Assembly: GCF_030362835.1 (NCBI RefSeq)
Contig: NZ_JAUCGQ010000001.1
Span: 1,343,461-1,407,460, forward strand
DNA: 64,000 nt
Direction of reading: 5' to 3'
Source of the DNA: Cellulomonas alba
GTDB lineage: Bacteria > Actinomycetota > Actinomycetes > Actinomycetales > Cellulomonadaceae
Shown: in pieces, positions 1 through 7,936 of the stretch
Layout of the letters: each line of letters begins with the position of its first letter
Position numbering within the stretch: position 1 is the first letter of the stretch
Notes under the pieces: model-generated
What the model was told of the DNA's origin: nothing
Seen by the model: only the letters and a program-made list of their open reading frames with translations
Database searches by the model: none
Made by a program: the position numbers and the translations under genes

Positions 1-660
1 GTGGGCCTGGCGATCGTCGGCATCACGTCGCTCACCACGGGCGCGCTCTTCACCGACCGCGAGCAGACCGACGACGGCTTCAAGACCGGCACGGTCGACC
101 TGACGACTGGCCAGCTGAAATTCACGACCACGGCGGGCAACATGCTGCCGGGCGACACCACGTACTCGGCGATCGACGTGAAGAACGCGGGCAGCCTCAA
201 CCTCCGCTACGCGGTCGAGTACAGCGCGTCCAACGACCCGGCGGCCGCGGGCATCGACACCGGCGTCGAGATGTCGGGCACGACCGGCCTGCCGGACGAC
301 GCCGGCACGGGCACCGAGATCGGCGGCGACCTCACCGACGTGCTGCACCTGTCGGTGTACGCCGTGGGGAGCCAGAGCGACTGCGCCGCGCCCGCCGCCA
401 GCGACCGCATCTACCCCGCCGACACCAGCGCGGCCCCGGCCCTCACGGCCGGCTCGGGCAACCCGCTGGTCGGCAACAAGTCCGAGGGCCAGGACGCCAA
501 GGCCGGGGCGATCGCCGCCGACCGCGTGCTCGGTGCGGGCGACGCCGAGGTGCTGTGCTTCGTCACCACCATGGACATCGACGCCGGCAACAAGTACCAG
601 GACAGCGGCGCCCACCTGACGCTCGACTTCTACGCCGAGCAGACGGCCAACAACAGCTGA
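1..660 (+). CDS. TasA/camelysin-like SipW-dependent secreted protein (5' partial)
   Basis: The frame is open at base 1, so the true start and most of the signal peptide probably lie upstream of the window. What remains begins with a hydrophobic stretch ending TTGALFTDREQ, the usual exit of SipW-type signal peptides (alanine followed by an F/Y-T/S-D motif). A roughly 190-residue domain follows, beginning FKTGTVDL, as in TasA/CalY (camelysin) proteins, which in Bacillus form matrix fibres or surface proteins. Two or three cysteines lie in the second half. The next gene, 4 bases downstream, is a SipW-type signal peptidase, its probable processing enzyme. The family is well supported; the function (matrix or surface fibre) is inference. 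Confidence 0.82.
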   Translation: MGLAIVGITSLTTGALFTDREQTDDGFKTGTVDLTTGQLKFTTTAGNMLPGDTTYSAIDVKNAGSLNLRYAVEYSASNDPAAAGIDTGVEMSGTTGLPDDAGTGTEIGGDLTDVLHLSVYAVGSQSDCAAPAASDRIYPADTSAAPALTAGSGNPLVGNKSEGQDAKAGAIAADRVLGAGDAEVLCFVTTMDIDAGNKYQDSGAHLTLDFYAEQTANNS

Positions 661-664
661 TCGG

Positions 665-1417
665 ATGACCACAGCCCCCGGCCACTCGGAGCCCTTCGTC
701 GAACGACGAGCACCCCGGGCGACCGTCGACCCGCGTGCGCGCCGTGCCGGCAGGCCGGCGCGCACGCCCGTGCCGCCGCGGCCGTGGTGGCGGCGGGCCG
801 TCTCGGCGGCGCTCTGGACCGTCGTCGCCGTGGGAGCGCTCGCGTACGGGATCTCGCTCGCCGTGCCGCTGTGGTTCCAGGTGCACGACGAGCGGCTGCT
901 GGTCGTGACGTCGGGCTCGATGGCGCCGTACTTCGACGCGGGTGACGCGGTCGTCATGCACTCGGTCGACGACGCGTCCGACCTCAAGGAGGGGCAGGTC
1001 GTCTCGTTCTGGCCAGTGGGCTCGAGCCGGCTCGTGACGCACCGCATCGTGCACCTCGTGAAGCTGCCCGTCATGCACGCGGACGGCACCGGCAAGAGCG
1101 TGCCGACCCTCGACGCCGCGGGTCGGCCGAAGCTCAACCCGTACATCATCACCAAGGGCGACGCGAACTCGTCGACCGACCCGGACGCGACGCCCGTCAC
1201 GCGCGTGCGCGGCGTGGTGCTCGACGTGCACCACCGCTGGGGATTCGTGCTCGACTGGGCGAGCTCGCCGGGCGGACGTGCGGTGATGCTCGTGCCGCCG
1301 CTGGTCGCGCTCGCAGCGCTCGAGCTGATGGCGCTCGCGTCCGACCGTCGCCGGCGGCGCGCCAAGCCGACGGCGCGCCCGGAGGACCGGAGCATCGATG
1401 CGTACCTGCTCGGATGA
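665..1417 (+). CDS. sipW: SipW-type signal peptidase I
   Basis: This is a 250-residue membrane protein of the S26 family. A long basic N-terminus is followed by a transmembrane helix (about 45-72), then the catalytic serine motif SGSM (Ser85) and, about 40 residues on, LVTHRIV. Here histidine (His126) takes the place of the lysine general base. The Ser/His dyad is characteristic of the ER/SipW branch of signal peptidases, which process TasA-like precursors. A second membrane helix lies at about 210-235. The gene sits between two proteins with TasA-like export motifs, so it is probably dedicated to them. The ATG follows the upstream stop by 4 bases, which suggests translational coupling. Confidence 0.88.
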   Translation: MTTAPGHSEPFVERRAPRATVDPRARRAGRPARTPVPPRPWWRRAVSAALWTVVAVGALAYGISLAVPLWFQVHDERLLVVTSGSMAPYFDAGDAVVMHSVDDASDLKEGQVVSFWPVGSSRLVTHRIVHLVKLPVMHADGTGKSVPTLDAAGRPKLNPYIITKGDANSSTDPDATPVTRVRGVVLDVHHRWGFVLDWASSPGGRAVMLVPPLVALAALELMALASDRRRRRAKPTARPEDRSIDAYLLG

Positions 1418-1454
1418 GCAGTGGCCGAAGGACCGGCCCGCGTACGCTCGCGCC

Positions 1455-1889
1455 ATGACGTCGGGAGCCGGTGCGGCGCGCACCGAGCGGGCCACGTGGG
1501 TCCGGCTCGGCGCCGCCCTGCTGATCGGCGTCGCCGCGCTCGTCGTCCCGGCCGTCGTGCCGCACCCCGGGCACACCGGGGCGGTCTACACCGACCGCGA
1601 GCAGACCTCGGCCGACTTCCATGCCGGTCCGACCGACGCCCCGACGGACGCCGCCACCGACACCCCGACCGACGCGCCCTCGACCGCGCCGACGGACGGC
1701 GCGACGACCGCGCCGGCGAGCCTCGCGAACCTGGCCGGGCTCGCCGCCCAGGGTGACGCACGCGGCCAGGGGCACGGAGCCGGGCACGGAGCCGGGCACG
1801 GTGCCGCGCACGGGTCCGCCGGGCACGCGTCCGAGGGGCGCGTGCCCGGCGGGCAGCCGTCAGGCGCGCACGCCGCGAGCGACCAGTAG
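1455..1889 (+). CDS. short SipW-type exported protein with PTD and HG repeats
   Basis: I chose the ATG at 1455 rather than an in-frame ATG at 1398, which lies inside the signal peptidase gene. The 144-residue product has a basic N-terminus, one hydrophobic helix (about 15-38) and then GAVYTDREQTSADFHAG, almost the same cleavage-region motif as the first gene of the window. In place of a camelysin domain it carries only a Thr/Asp/Pro-rich stretch (repeated PTDAP-like units) and a Gly/His-rich tail (repeated GHGA units). The last 30 bases overlap the convergent oxidoreductase gene. It may be a secreted, possibly metal-binding or wall-spanning linker protein. No family was recognised beyond the signal motif. 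Confidence 0.68.
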   Translation: MTSGAGAARTERATWVRLGAALLIGVAALVVPAVVPHPGHTGAVYTDREQTSADFHAGPTDAPTDAATDTPTDAPSTAPTDGATTAPASLANLAGLAAQGDARGQGHGAGHGAGHGAAHGSAGHASEGRVPGGQPSGAHAASDQ

Positions 1890-3263
1890 CGTCCCGTCCG
1901 GGTCGTACCGCAGCGACAGCTCGCGCAGCCGCCGCGCACCCTCCGGCGAGAACACGCGGTCGGCCCACTCGGGGCCTGCGCCCGCGGTGAAGTTCGGCAG
2001 GCCGCCCGCGATGGCCCACGGCGTTAGGCCGTCGAGCACGCGGCGCGCGTCCGGCGCCACGATCTCGGCCGTCTCGGGGATCTGGATGCCCACCGTGAAC
2101 ACCGAGAAGGCGGCGTGCCGGTGCGGGAACGCCGCAGGTGCGCCGCGCTCCTCGCGGACCGCGCCACCGAGCTGGCGGACCTCGACCATGAGCTGCGCGG
2201 TCCGCGCCTGCGGCCCGACGAGCTCGACGAGCCGGTCAGCCGCCGCGAGGTCGAAGCCGCCGAGGAGCGCGTGGTCCTCGTGCACCGGCACGGGCTCGAC
2301 GGGGTCGGTGTGGATCGCGCCGAGCGCCGCGTACGGCAGCACCTGGACGGTGTCGAGGAAGGGCGTCGCCGCCGAGCGCATTGCCGCGAGCAGCTCCTCC
2401 CCCTCGGACGGGTCTGCGGTCCACGCGTAGCGGAGGCAGATCGCGGCCCGGTCGCGCAGCGGCTCCGGGACCATCGGCATGTCCGGCAGCCGCATCACGG
2501 CGACCGACGTCGTGCCGGCCTCGGGCAGCAACGTGCACCAGACGGCCCACGTGCGCAGCACCGCGGACGCGTCTGCGAGGTCGAACCACACCTGGCCGCC
2601 GTAGACCGTCGGCTGCTCCACGAGGTCGATCTCGACCGCCGTGACGATGCCGAGCGTGCCCTTGCCGCCGCGCAGCCCCCAGAACAGGTCGGGGTTCTCG
2701 ACGGCCGACGCGCGGCGGAGCTCGCCGTCACCGGTGACGACGTCGAACGACCGGACCGAGTCGGCCGAGAGACCGTAGGTGCGCGCCAGCGGGCCGAGGC
2801 CGCCGCCGGTGAGGAAGCCGACGACGCCGACGTCCGGCGACGAGCCGCACAGGCCGCCCAGCCCGTGGGGCGCGGCGGCCTCGAGGACCGCCTCCCACTT
2901 CACGCCCGCGCCCACGCGGGCCCAGCGGCCGGCGGGGTGCACCTCGAGCTCGGTGAGCGCCGCGGTGCTGACCAGGATCGTCCCGGCCATCGACTCGCCG
3001 GCGCCGTGGCCCGTGCTCTGCACGCCGACGCGGATGCCGAACGCGCCGGCCAGGCGGAGGGTGGTCGCCACGTCGCGCGCGTCGCGCGCCTCGACGACCG
3101 CGAGCGGCATGACGGGCCGCGTGAGGTTGAACGTCCCGGTCAGCCGCTGGTAGTCGGCGGTGCCGGGGAGGTACGTGCCCGGGACGGCGTCGGCCACGGC
3201 ACGCACGGCGGCCTCGGTGGCCCGGCTGTCGTCGGAGACGTCGGGCAGGGTGATGGTGCTCAT
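1860..3263 (-). CDS. FAD-binding PCMH/BBE-type oxidoreductase
   Basis: The product is a 467-residue BBE-type flavoprotein: an N-terminal FAD-binding PCMH domain (about 45-215) and a C-terminal substrate/BBE domain ending in LSLRYDPDGTLLVARG. The PCMH part shows RVGVQSTGHGAGES, the site where family members often link FAD to histidine, and the GFLTGGGLGPLARTYGLS loop. Such enzymes oxidise alcohols, sugars or alkaloid-like molecules; the substrate here cannot be told. The ATG at 3263 is preferred over an upstream extension because it has an AAGGA-like ribosome binding site and starts the conserved region. The gene stands alone, convergent with the SipW module. Confidence 0.85.
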   Translation of the reverse strand: MSTITLPDVSDDSRATEAAVRAVADAVPGTYLPGTADYQRLTGTFNLTRPVMPLAVVEARDARDVATTLRLAGAFGIRVGVQSTGHGAGESMAGTILVSTAALTELEVHPAGRWARVGAGVKWEAVLEAAAPHGLGGLCGSSPDVGVVGFLTGGGLGPLARTYGLSADSVRSFDVVTGDGELRRASAVENPDLFWGLRGGKGTLGIVTAVEIDLVEQPTVYGGQVWFDLADASAVLRTWAVWCTLLPEAGTTSVAVMRLPDMPMVPEPLRDRAAICLRYAWTADPSEGEELLAAMRSAATPFLDTVQVLPYAALGAIHTDPVEPVPVHEDHALLGGFDLAAADRLVELVGPQARTAQLMVEVRQLGGAVREERGAPAAFPHRHAAFSVFTVGIQIPETAEIVAPDARRVLDGLTPWAIAGGLPNFTAGAGPEWADRVFSPEGARRLRELSLRYDPDGTLLVARGVRA

Positions 3264-3281
3264 CGATCGTCCTTGTCGTCC

Positions 3282-3326
3282 GGCACGGGGTTGCCGTGCC
3301 CGTCTTGAGCGGTACGCCGATCGGCG
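3282..3326 (-). promoter_or_regulatory. hairpin and palindrome upstream of the FAD oxidoreductase
   Basis: Two inverted repeats precede the start at 3263. GGCACGG (3282-3288) pairs with CCGTGCC (3294-3300) across 5 bases. Farther upstream, CGCCGATCGGCG (3315-3326) is a perfect 12-base palindrome. A palindrome 50-60 bases from the start codon is a plausible operator, but no regulator is adjacent. The rest of the gap up to 3394 shows no gene. Confidence 0.35.
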
Positions 3327-3394
3327 CACGGGCAAAAGGTGACCGGTTTGTCAGCGTCTGATACGTGCGGGCGCGGAGAAGTTTCGGCGGACCT

Positions 3395-3416
3395 GCCCGC
3401 GAGCGGGCTCGCGGGC
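3395..3416 (-). terminator. hairpin terminator of the glycan operon
   Basis: GCCCGCGAG (3395-3403), loop CGGG, CTCGCGGGC (3408-3416): a perfect 9-base stem. It starts 18 bases past the stop of the histidine kinase, the last gene of the seven-gene minus-strand operon. There is no U-tract, as is common for actinobacterial hairpins. Confidence 0.6.
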
Positions 3417-3433
3417 GCCGGTGCGGGGCCGCG

Positions 3434-5164
3434 TCAGGCCGTCGGGGACGCCGGGAGGTCGATCGTGAACGTGGTGCCCTCGCCGACCGCCGACGTGATG
3501 TCGAGCGTCCCCCGGTGGGCATCGACCACCGCCTTCGTGATCGACAGCCCGAGGCCCACGCCAGGGATCGCGCGCCGCGTGGCCGTCGTCGCGCGGAAGA
3601 ACCGCGTCGTCAGCCGCGTGAGCTCGTCGGGCGGGATCCCGATGCCCGTGTCGGCGACCGCGAGGCGAGCGCCGCCGGTGGGCACCGCCTCGACGCGCAC
3701 GCGGACCGTGCCGCCGCGCGGCGTGAACTTGAGCGCGTTGGAGATCAGGTTGTCGACGGCCTGGCCGAGCCGGCCGACGTCACCCTGGATCGGCGCCGGC
3801 TCGACCGCCAGCTCGAGCGCGACCCCGGCGGCCTCGGCGTTCGGCGTCGCCGCCGCGACGGCCGTGCGCGCCACGTCGGCGAGGTCCGTCGGGGCGGGCG
3901 TGATCGCGAACGTGCCGGCGTCGACCTGGGCGGTCAGGAGCAGGTCGCCGACCAGCCGGAGCTGGCGCCGTGCGTTGCGCTCGATGATGCCGAGGTACTC
4001 GCGCTGCTCGTCGGTCAGCGGGTCGGTGCCGTCCTGCATCAGCTCGAGGTAGCCGAGCACCGACGTCAGCGGCGTGCGCAGCTCGTGGCTCACGAGGCTG
4101 ACGAACTCGTCCTTGAGGCGAGCCGCCTCGCGCTCCTCGGTGACGTCGGTCGCGACGATCACGTACCCCGCGGGCTCGCCCGTGACGTCGTACCGCAGCG
4201 TCACGGCGAGGCGCGCGAGCGTGTGGCTGCCGTCGGCGCGCACGACCGTCCAGTCCCGCATCGGCGCGTTGCCCGCCACGACGGCCGCGACGTACGCGTC
4301 GTAGTCCGCCTCGTCCGCGAGCGCGAAGTCCCGGACGTGCAGGTGCCCGACGACGTCGCCCTGCGCGTACCCGAGCATCCGCTCGGCACCGGCGTTGAAC
4401 ACCTCGACGAGCCCGTCGGAGTCCGCCGCGATGATCGCCTGCTCGGTCGCCGAGTCGATCACGGACACGAGCTGGTCGCGGACGACCTTGCGGTTGGCCG
4501 CGACGCTCGCGAGCTCCCAGGCGTCCGCGCGCATGCGCTCGAGCATGCGCTGCTCGTTCGCGTGGAGCGCGGCGATCGCCTCGGTCCGGCGGCGCAGGCG
4601 CTCGGTGACCTCATGGATCGACAGCGCGATGACCACGGCGATCAGGGCGACGTAGCCGCTGCGCACGACGATCGCGCTCGTCAGCTCCAGGTCGGGGTTG
4701 AAGATCACCGGCACCAGGATCACGCCGATGACGCCGAGGGCCACGATGACGACCCCGCGCCTGCCGCGCTGCGACGCGAGGGCGACGACGGGCATGAACA
4801 CGAGCGACGTGTACATCGACGCCGTGTTCCCGGTCCCCGCGCGCAGGAAGCCGACGGCCACGATCTCGAGCACGGGCAGGACGTCCTGCGCGGCCTCGGG
4901 CCAGCGGTCCCACGGGGCGAACCGGGCCAGCAGCAGCGCGCCCAGCACGACGACGGCCGCGGCGATGACGCACCCCGCCGTCACCACGTCGACGCCGGGC
5001 AGCGGCAGGGCGAGGAGCCCGAGGCCGAACACGGCGGTGAACGGGAGCTGGCGCGAGACGACCGACGCGTCCGGCCCGAGCAGCGCTGCGAGCCACCCGG
5101 GGAGCGCGCCGCCGGCCCGCTCGTCGCGGAGGTCGCCGACGGACCCGGACGACGGTGCCGTCAC
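3434..5164 (-). CDS. membrane PAS sensor histidine kinase
   Basis: This 576-residue kinase starts at a GTG that overlaps the upstream regulator stop (GTGA). The order is: about five membrane helices (40-185), a linker helix, a PAS domain (about 232-340), HisKA with SHELRTP (phospho-acceptor His360), and a HATPase_c domain with N box NLISNALKFTP, G1 box DTGIGIP and G2 box GVGLGL. It is the last gene of the operon and directly follows a receiver-only regulator, its likely partner. The receiver of the first-gene PIG-L fusion is a second candidate. The membrane part is not a recognised ligand-binding domain, so the signal is unknown. Open-frame sequence upstream of the GTG lies within the regulator gene and was rejected as a start. 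Confidence 0.9.
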   Translation of the reverse strand: MTAPSSGSVGDLRDERAGGALPGWLAALLGPDASVVSRQLPFTAVFGLGLLALPLPGVDVVTAGCVIAAAVVVLGALLLARFAPWDRWPEAAQDVLPVLEIVAVGFLRAGTGNTASMYTSLVFMPVVALASQRGRRGVVIVALGVIGVILVPVIFNPDLELTSAIVVRSGYVALIAVVIALSIHEVTERLRRRTEAIAALHANEQRMLERMRADAWELASVAANRKVVRDQLVSVIDSATEQAIIAADSDGLVEVFNAGAERMLGYAQGDVVGHLHVRDFALADEADYDAYVAAVVAGNAPMRDWTVVRADGSHTLARLAVTLRYDVTGEPAGYVIVATDVTEEREAARLKDEFVSLVSHELRTPLTSVLGYLELMQDGTDPLTDEQREYLGIIERNARRQLRLVGDLLLTAQVDAGTFAITPAPTDLADVARTAVAAATPNAEAAGVALELAVEPAPIQGDVGRLGQAVDNLISNALKFTPRGGTVRVRVEAVPTGGARLAVADTGIGIPPDELTRLTTRFFRATTATRRAIPGVGLGLSITKAVVDAHRGTLDITSAVGEGTTFTIDLPASPTA

Positions 5165-5505
5165 GGGTGGCCGCCGGGCAGGACGCGCTCGAGAACGGCC
5201 AGGAACTCGGAGCTCGTGTACGGCTTCGGCAGCACCGCGTCCGCGACGGGGTAGTCGTGCTCGTCGAGCACGGAGGTCACGACGACCGGGACGCCGGGCA
5301 GCCGCTCGCGCAGGACGGTGATGAGCTCCCAGCCGCCCATGCCCGGCAGCCGGAGGTCGACGAACGCCACGTCGACCGCGAGGTCGCCGCCGAGCGCCGC
5401 CTCCGCGCTCGTCACCTCGACCACCTCGCACCCCGCGCGGTGCAGGTGCGTCGCGAGCAGCGCGAGCTCGTCGGGCTCGTCGTCGACCACCAGCACGCGC
5501 GTCAC
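5161..5505 (-). CDS. single-domain response regulator (receiver only)
   Basis: The product is a CheY-like receiver of about 114 residues with no output domain. The acidic pocket is VVDDE near the N-terminus, the phospho-acceptor is about Asp50 (FVDLRLPGMGG), and the conserved lysine lies in LPKPY. The GTG at 5505 overlaps the upstream stop (GTGA); a GTG one codon earlier is also possible. With no DNA-binding domain, it probably acts by protein contact or as a phosphate relay between the PAS kinase, with which it overlaps, and another component such as the receiver of the PIG-L fusion. Confidence 0.88.
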   Translation of the reverse strand: MTRVLVVDDEPDELALLATHLHRAGCEVVEVTSAEAALGGDLAVDVAFVDLRLPGMGGWELITVLRERLPGVPVVVTSVLDEHDYPVADAVLPKPYTSSEFLAVLERVLPGGHP

Positions 5506-5663
5506 CACAGCCCCCGCGCCACCAGCAGCACCGCGGTCACGGCGAGCGCGACGAGCGCGATCGTCACGAGCCGGCGCTCGCTGCGGCGGTTCTGCGCGAT
5601 CTCGTCGGCGAGCGCGTCGGGCGTCAGCGTGGCCCAGTGACGCGCGTCCGCATCGGTGCTCAT
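5502..5663 (-). CDS. small single-pass membrane protein (53 aa)
   Basis: The product has 53 residues: a hydrophilic N-terminus with LTPDALADEIAQNRRSERR, then one transmembrane helix (about 32-50, LVTIALVALAVTAVLLVA) and a four-residue tail. It overlaps the glycosyltransferase stop at its start (ATGA) and the response regulator at its end, so it is embedded in the operon by translational coupling, good evidence that it is real. The first half resembles the DUF3618-like layout (short helix plus one membrane helix), but I cannot confirm a family. Small membrane subunits of this kind accompany some polysaccharide synthases; that role is inference. Confidence 0.72.
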   Translation of the reverse strand: MSTDADARHWATLTPDALADEIAQNRRSERRLVTIALVALAVTAVLLVARGLW

Positions 5664-7141
5664 CCCATCACCCGTCCCGTCTTCTCCGTCTTGTCCCAGA
5701 CCGCGGCCTGGCCGCGCCACTGCTTGACGTACGCGTCGAGCGTGATCGCGCACAGCACCGGACCGAAGCCCACCACGTAGAGGCCCAGTCGCGACAGCCA
5801 TCGCCCGCCCGGGAGCACCTCGACCCAGCGGACGAGGAAGGCGAGGACCATCGCGATCACCGACCACGAGTACAGCGCGAGCGTGAGGACGCGCAGGCCC
5901 GACTCGGTGAGCTCGAGCCCGAACCAGCCCGGCACGGTGCGCGTCAGCAGGTCGGGGTGCGCGGCCGACAGCATGACGAGCAGCGCCCCCGCGCCCGGGA
6001 ACAGCAGCCCCTCGAACCAGGACCGCCGCGCCGTGTCGCGGTCGAGCAGCAGGGTCGTCGTCGTGACGAACGCGTAGGCGGCGAGCGCGACCCACCACAG
6101 GCCCTGGAACGTGTCGTGCGCGGTCGACGGCGACGCGAAGTACAGCCCCACGAGCCCGACCGTCGCGAGCGTCATCGCGACCGGGAGCAGGTACACCGAG
6201 AACCAGATGAGCCCGAACGACACCGACCCGAGCCGGTGCTCGCGCCGACGCCGGAACCAGACGTGCCGGAACACGCGCGTGATCTGCACGTTGCCGCGGG
6301 CCCAGCGCACGCGCTGCTTCCACAGCGCGCGCACCGAGTCGGGCTCCTCGGCGAGCACGACGGCGTCGCCGTCGAACACGACGCTCCGGCCGTCGAGCTG
6401 CGTGAGGAACGTGGTGAACGTGTCCTCGGCGAGCGTCGTCGTGTCGATCGCGCCACCGACGGCCTCGAGGTTCGCGCGCGAGTGCAGCTGGGCGCCGCCC
6501 GCGAGGCACGCCATCGCGCCCAGCACGTTCTGCGCGCGCCGCGCCGCCGCCTGCGCCGTCACGTACTCGTAGCCGATGAACCGCGACACCGGCCCGGGAC
6601 GCGCGCTGCCCTCGCGGATGAACGCGGTGACGGCGCCGACGTCCGGGTCGGCCAGGTGGCGCGTCATGCGTCGCAGCGAGTCGGGCCGGTAGATCACGTC
6701 GGCGTCCATGATCAGCAACGCCTCCATCCAGTCGTCCGCGAGCGCGTGCCGGATGCCGTGGTTCAGGGTGTGCGCCTTGCCCTGGCCGCCCTGGTCGCGG
6801 CGCAGGTGCACGACCCGGCCCGGGTACTGCGCGGCCTTGCCGCCCACCACCGTCGGGGTGTCGTCGGTGCTCGCGTCGTCGACCACGTAGACGCGCAGCC
6901 GCTCGGCCGGGTACTCGAGCGCCATGAGCCGGTCGATCGACGCCCCCAGCACGGCGGCCTCGTTCCACGCGGGCACCACGACGACCACGCGCGGCAGGTG
7001 CGGCGCGGCCTTGCCGAGGTGGTTGCGGAACGCGTGCACGGGCACGAGGAGGTACTGCCCGACGCCGACCAGCACGGGGATCACGGCGACGAGCACGAGC
7101 ATGACGAGCACGACGACGAGTGCGTCGTGCCAGCCGCTCAC
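5660..7141 (-). CDS. processive GT2 polysaccharide synthase, membrane-bound
   Basis: This 493-residue enzyme has the PgaC/hyaluronan/cellulose synthase layout. It has an N-terminal membrane helix (about 6-33), a GT2 domain starting VVVVVPAWNE, the metal/UDP motif MDADV (Asp146-Asp148), the acceptor-site aspartate in TLAED (Asp240) and the processivity motif KQRVRW (QxxRW, 276-280). About four membrane helices follow. Enzymes of this type polymerise UDP-sugars and pass the chain across the membrane. The start is the GTG that overlaps the PHP gene stop (GTGA). The deacetylase in the same operon makes an N-acetylated polymer (PNAG-like) a reasonable guess, but the sugar is not shown by sequence. 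Confidence 0.9.
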   Translation of the reverse strand: MSGWHDALVVVLVMLVLVAVIPVLVGVGQYLLVPVHAFRNHLGKAAPHLPRVVVVVPAWNEAAVLGASIDRLMALEYPAERLRVYVVDDASTDDTPTVVGGKAAQYPGRVVHLRRDQGGQGKAHTLNHGIRHALADDWMEALLIMDADVIYRPDSLRRMTRHLADPDVGAVTAFIREGSARPGPVSRFIGYEYVTAQAAARRAQNVLGAMACLAGGAQLHSRANLEAVGGAIDTTTLAEDTFTTFLTQLDGRSVVFDGDAVVLAEEPDSVRALWKQRVRWARGNVQITRVFRHVWFRRRREHRLGSVSFGLIWFSVYLLPVAMTLATVGLVGLYFASPSTAHDTFQGLWWVALAAYAFVTTTTLLLDRDTARRSWFEGLLFPGAGALLVMLSAAHPDLLTRTVPGWFGLELTESGLRVLTLALYSWSVIAMVLAFLVRWVEVLPGGRWLSRLGLYVVGFGPVLCAITLDAYVKQWRGQAAVWDKTEKTGRVMG

Positions 7142-7932
7142 GGCGCGTCCGTCGTCGGGGCTGCCGAGCCCGGCGTGCCCGGAGCCGTCGAGGCACCTGC
7201 CGTGCGCAGCCACGCGTAGCGCCCGACGGCGGCGGCGGCGTGGGCGTCGGTCGATGCCACGAGCCCGACGCCCGCGGCGCGCAGCCGCGCGACGACGCGC
7301 GGACCGGGGCAGCGCCACTTCTCGTTGACCTCGACGGGCGTGCCGGTGGCCACCGCCGCCTGCGCCAGCGCGTCGAGCAGGTCGTCCGGCACGTCGTCCT
7401 CGGACAGGTGCACCTTGGGCAGCAGCGAGAACGGGTGCGCGACCTGCGCGCGACCGACGCGGTGCATGGCGCGGACGGTCGCGGTGACGAGCAGCTCGAC
7501 GACGTCGGCCGGCGCCAGACCGCCCTCGAGCACCGCCCGCGGCGAGAGCGGCCCGTCGGGGCCGGGCAGCTGGTGGTCGGCGAGCAGGACCCGGTCCGGG
7601 CCGCCCGGCGCGCCCAGCGACGCCAGCACCTCGGGCGGCGCGTCGACCGTGCCGGCCGCGTCGAGGATCTTCGCCTCGACGCCCGTCAGGACCGTGAGGC
7701 CCTCGGTGCGCGGCAGCGCGGCCACCGCGGCGAGGAAGTCGGGGACGTACGTCGTGCCGATCCGCACGTGGTCGACGAACCGCACGGTGTCGAGCCCCGC
7801 GGCGACGGCGGCGGCCAGGTTCTCGGCCGGGCTCGACGTCCCGTCGTCGGAGAACGTCGAGTGGACGTGGTGGTCGCCGGTGAGCGGGACCGCGCTCCCG
7901 GCGGGCCCCGACGGCGCTGCGGGTCCGGCCAT
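7138..7932 (-). CDS. PHP-domain metal-dependent phosphoesterase
   Basis: The product has 264 residues. The PHP signature is clear: DHHVHSTFSDDG near residue 20 (HxH metal motif), FVDHVR, VEAKI, VAHPFS, and the C-terminal metal motif STDAHA. The family includes histidinol phosphatase, polymerase-associated PHP domains and exopolysaccharide phosphatases of the YwqE type. In this operon it could remove a phosphate from a glycan precursor or a regulatory phosphotyrosine, but neither is demonstrated. It lies 4 bases after the ATP-grasp gene and overlaps the glycosyltransferase start. Confidence 0.85.
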   Translation of the reverse strand: MAGPAAPSGPAGSAVPLTGDHHVHSTFSDDGTSSPAENLAAAVAAGLDTVRFVDHVRIGTTYVPDFLAAVAALPRTEGLTVLTGVEAKILDAAGTVDAPPEVLASLGAPGGPDRVLLADHQLPGPDGPLSPRAVLEGGLAPADVVELLVTATVRAMHRVGRAQVAHPFSLLPKVHLSEDDVPDDLLDALAQAAVATGTPVEVNEKWRCPGPRVVARLRAAGVGLVASTDAHAAAAVGRYAWLRTAGASTAPGTPGSAAPTTDAP

Positions 7933-7936
7933 CGCG

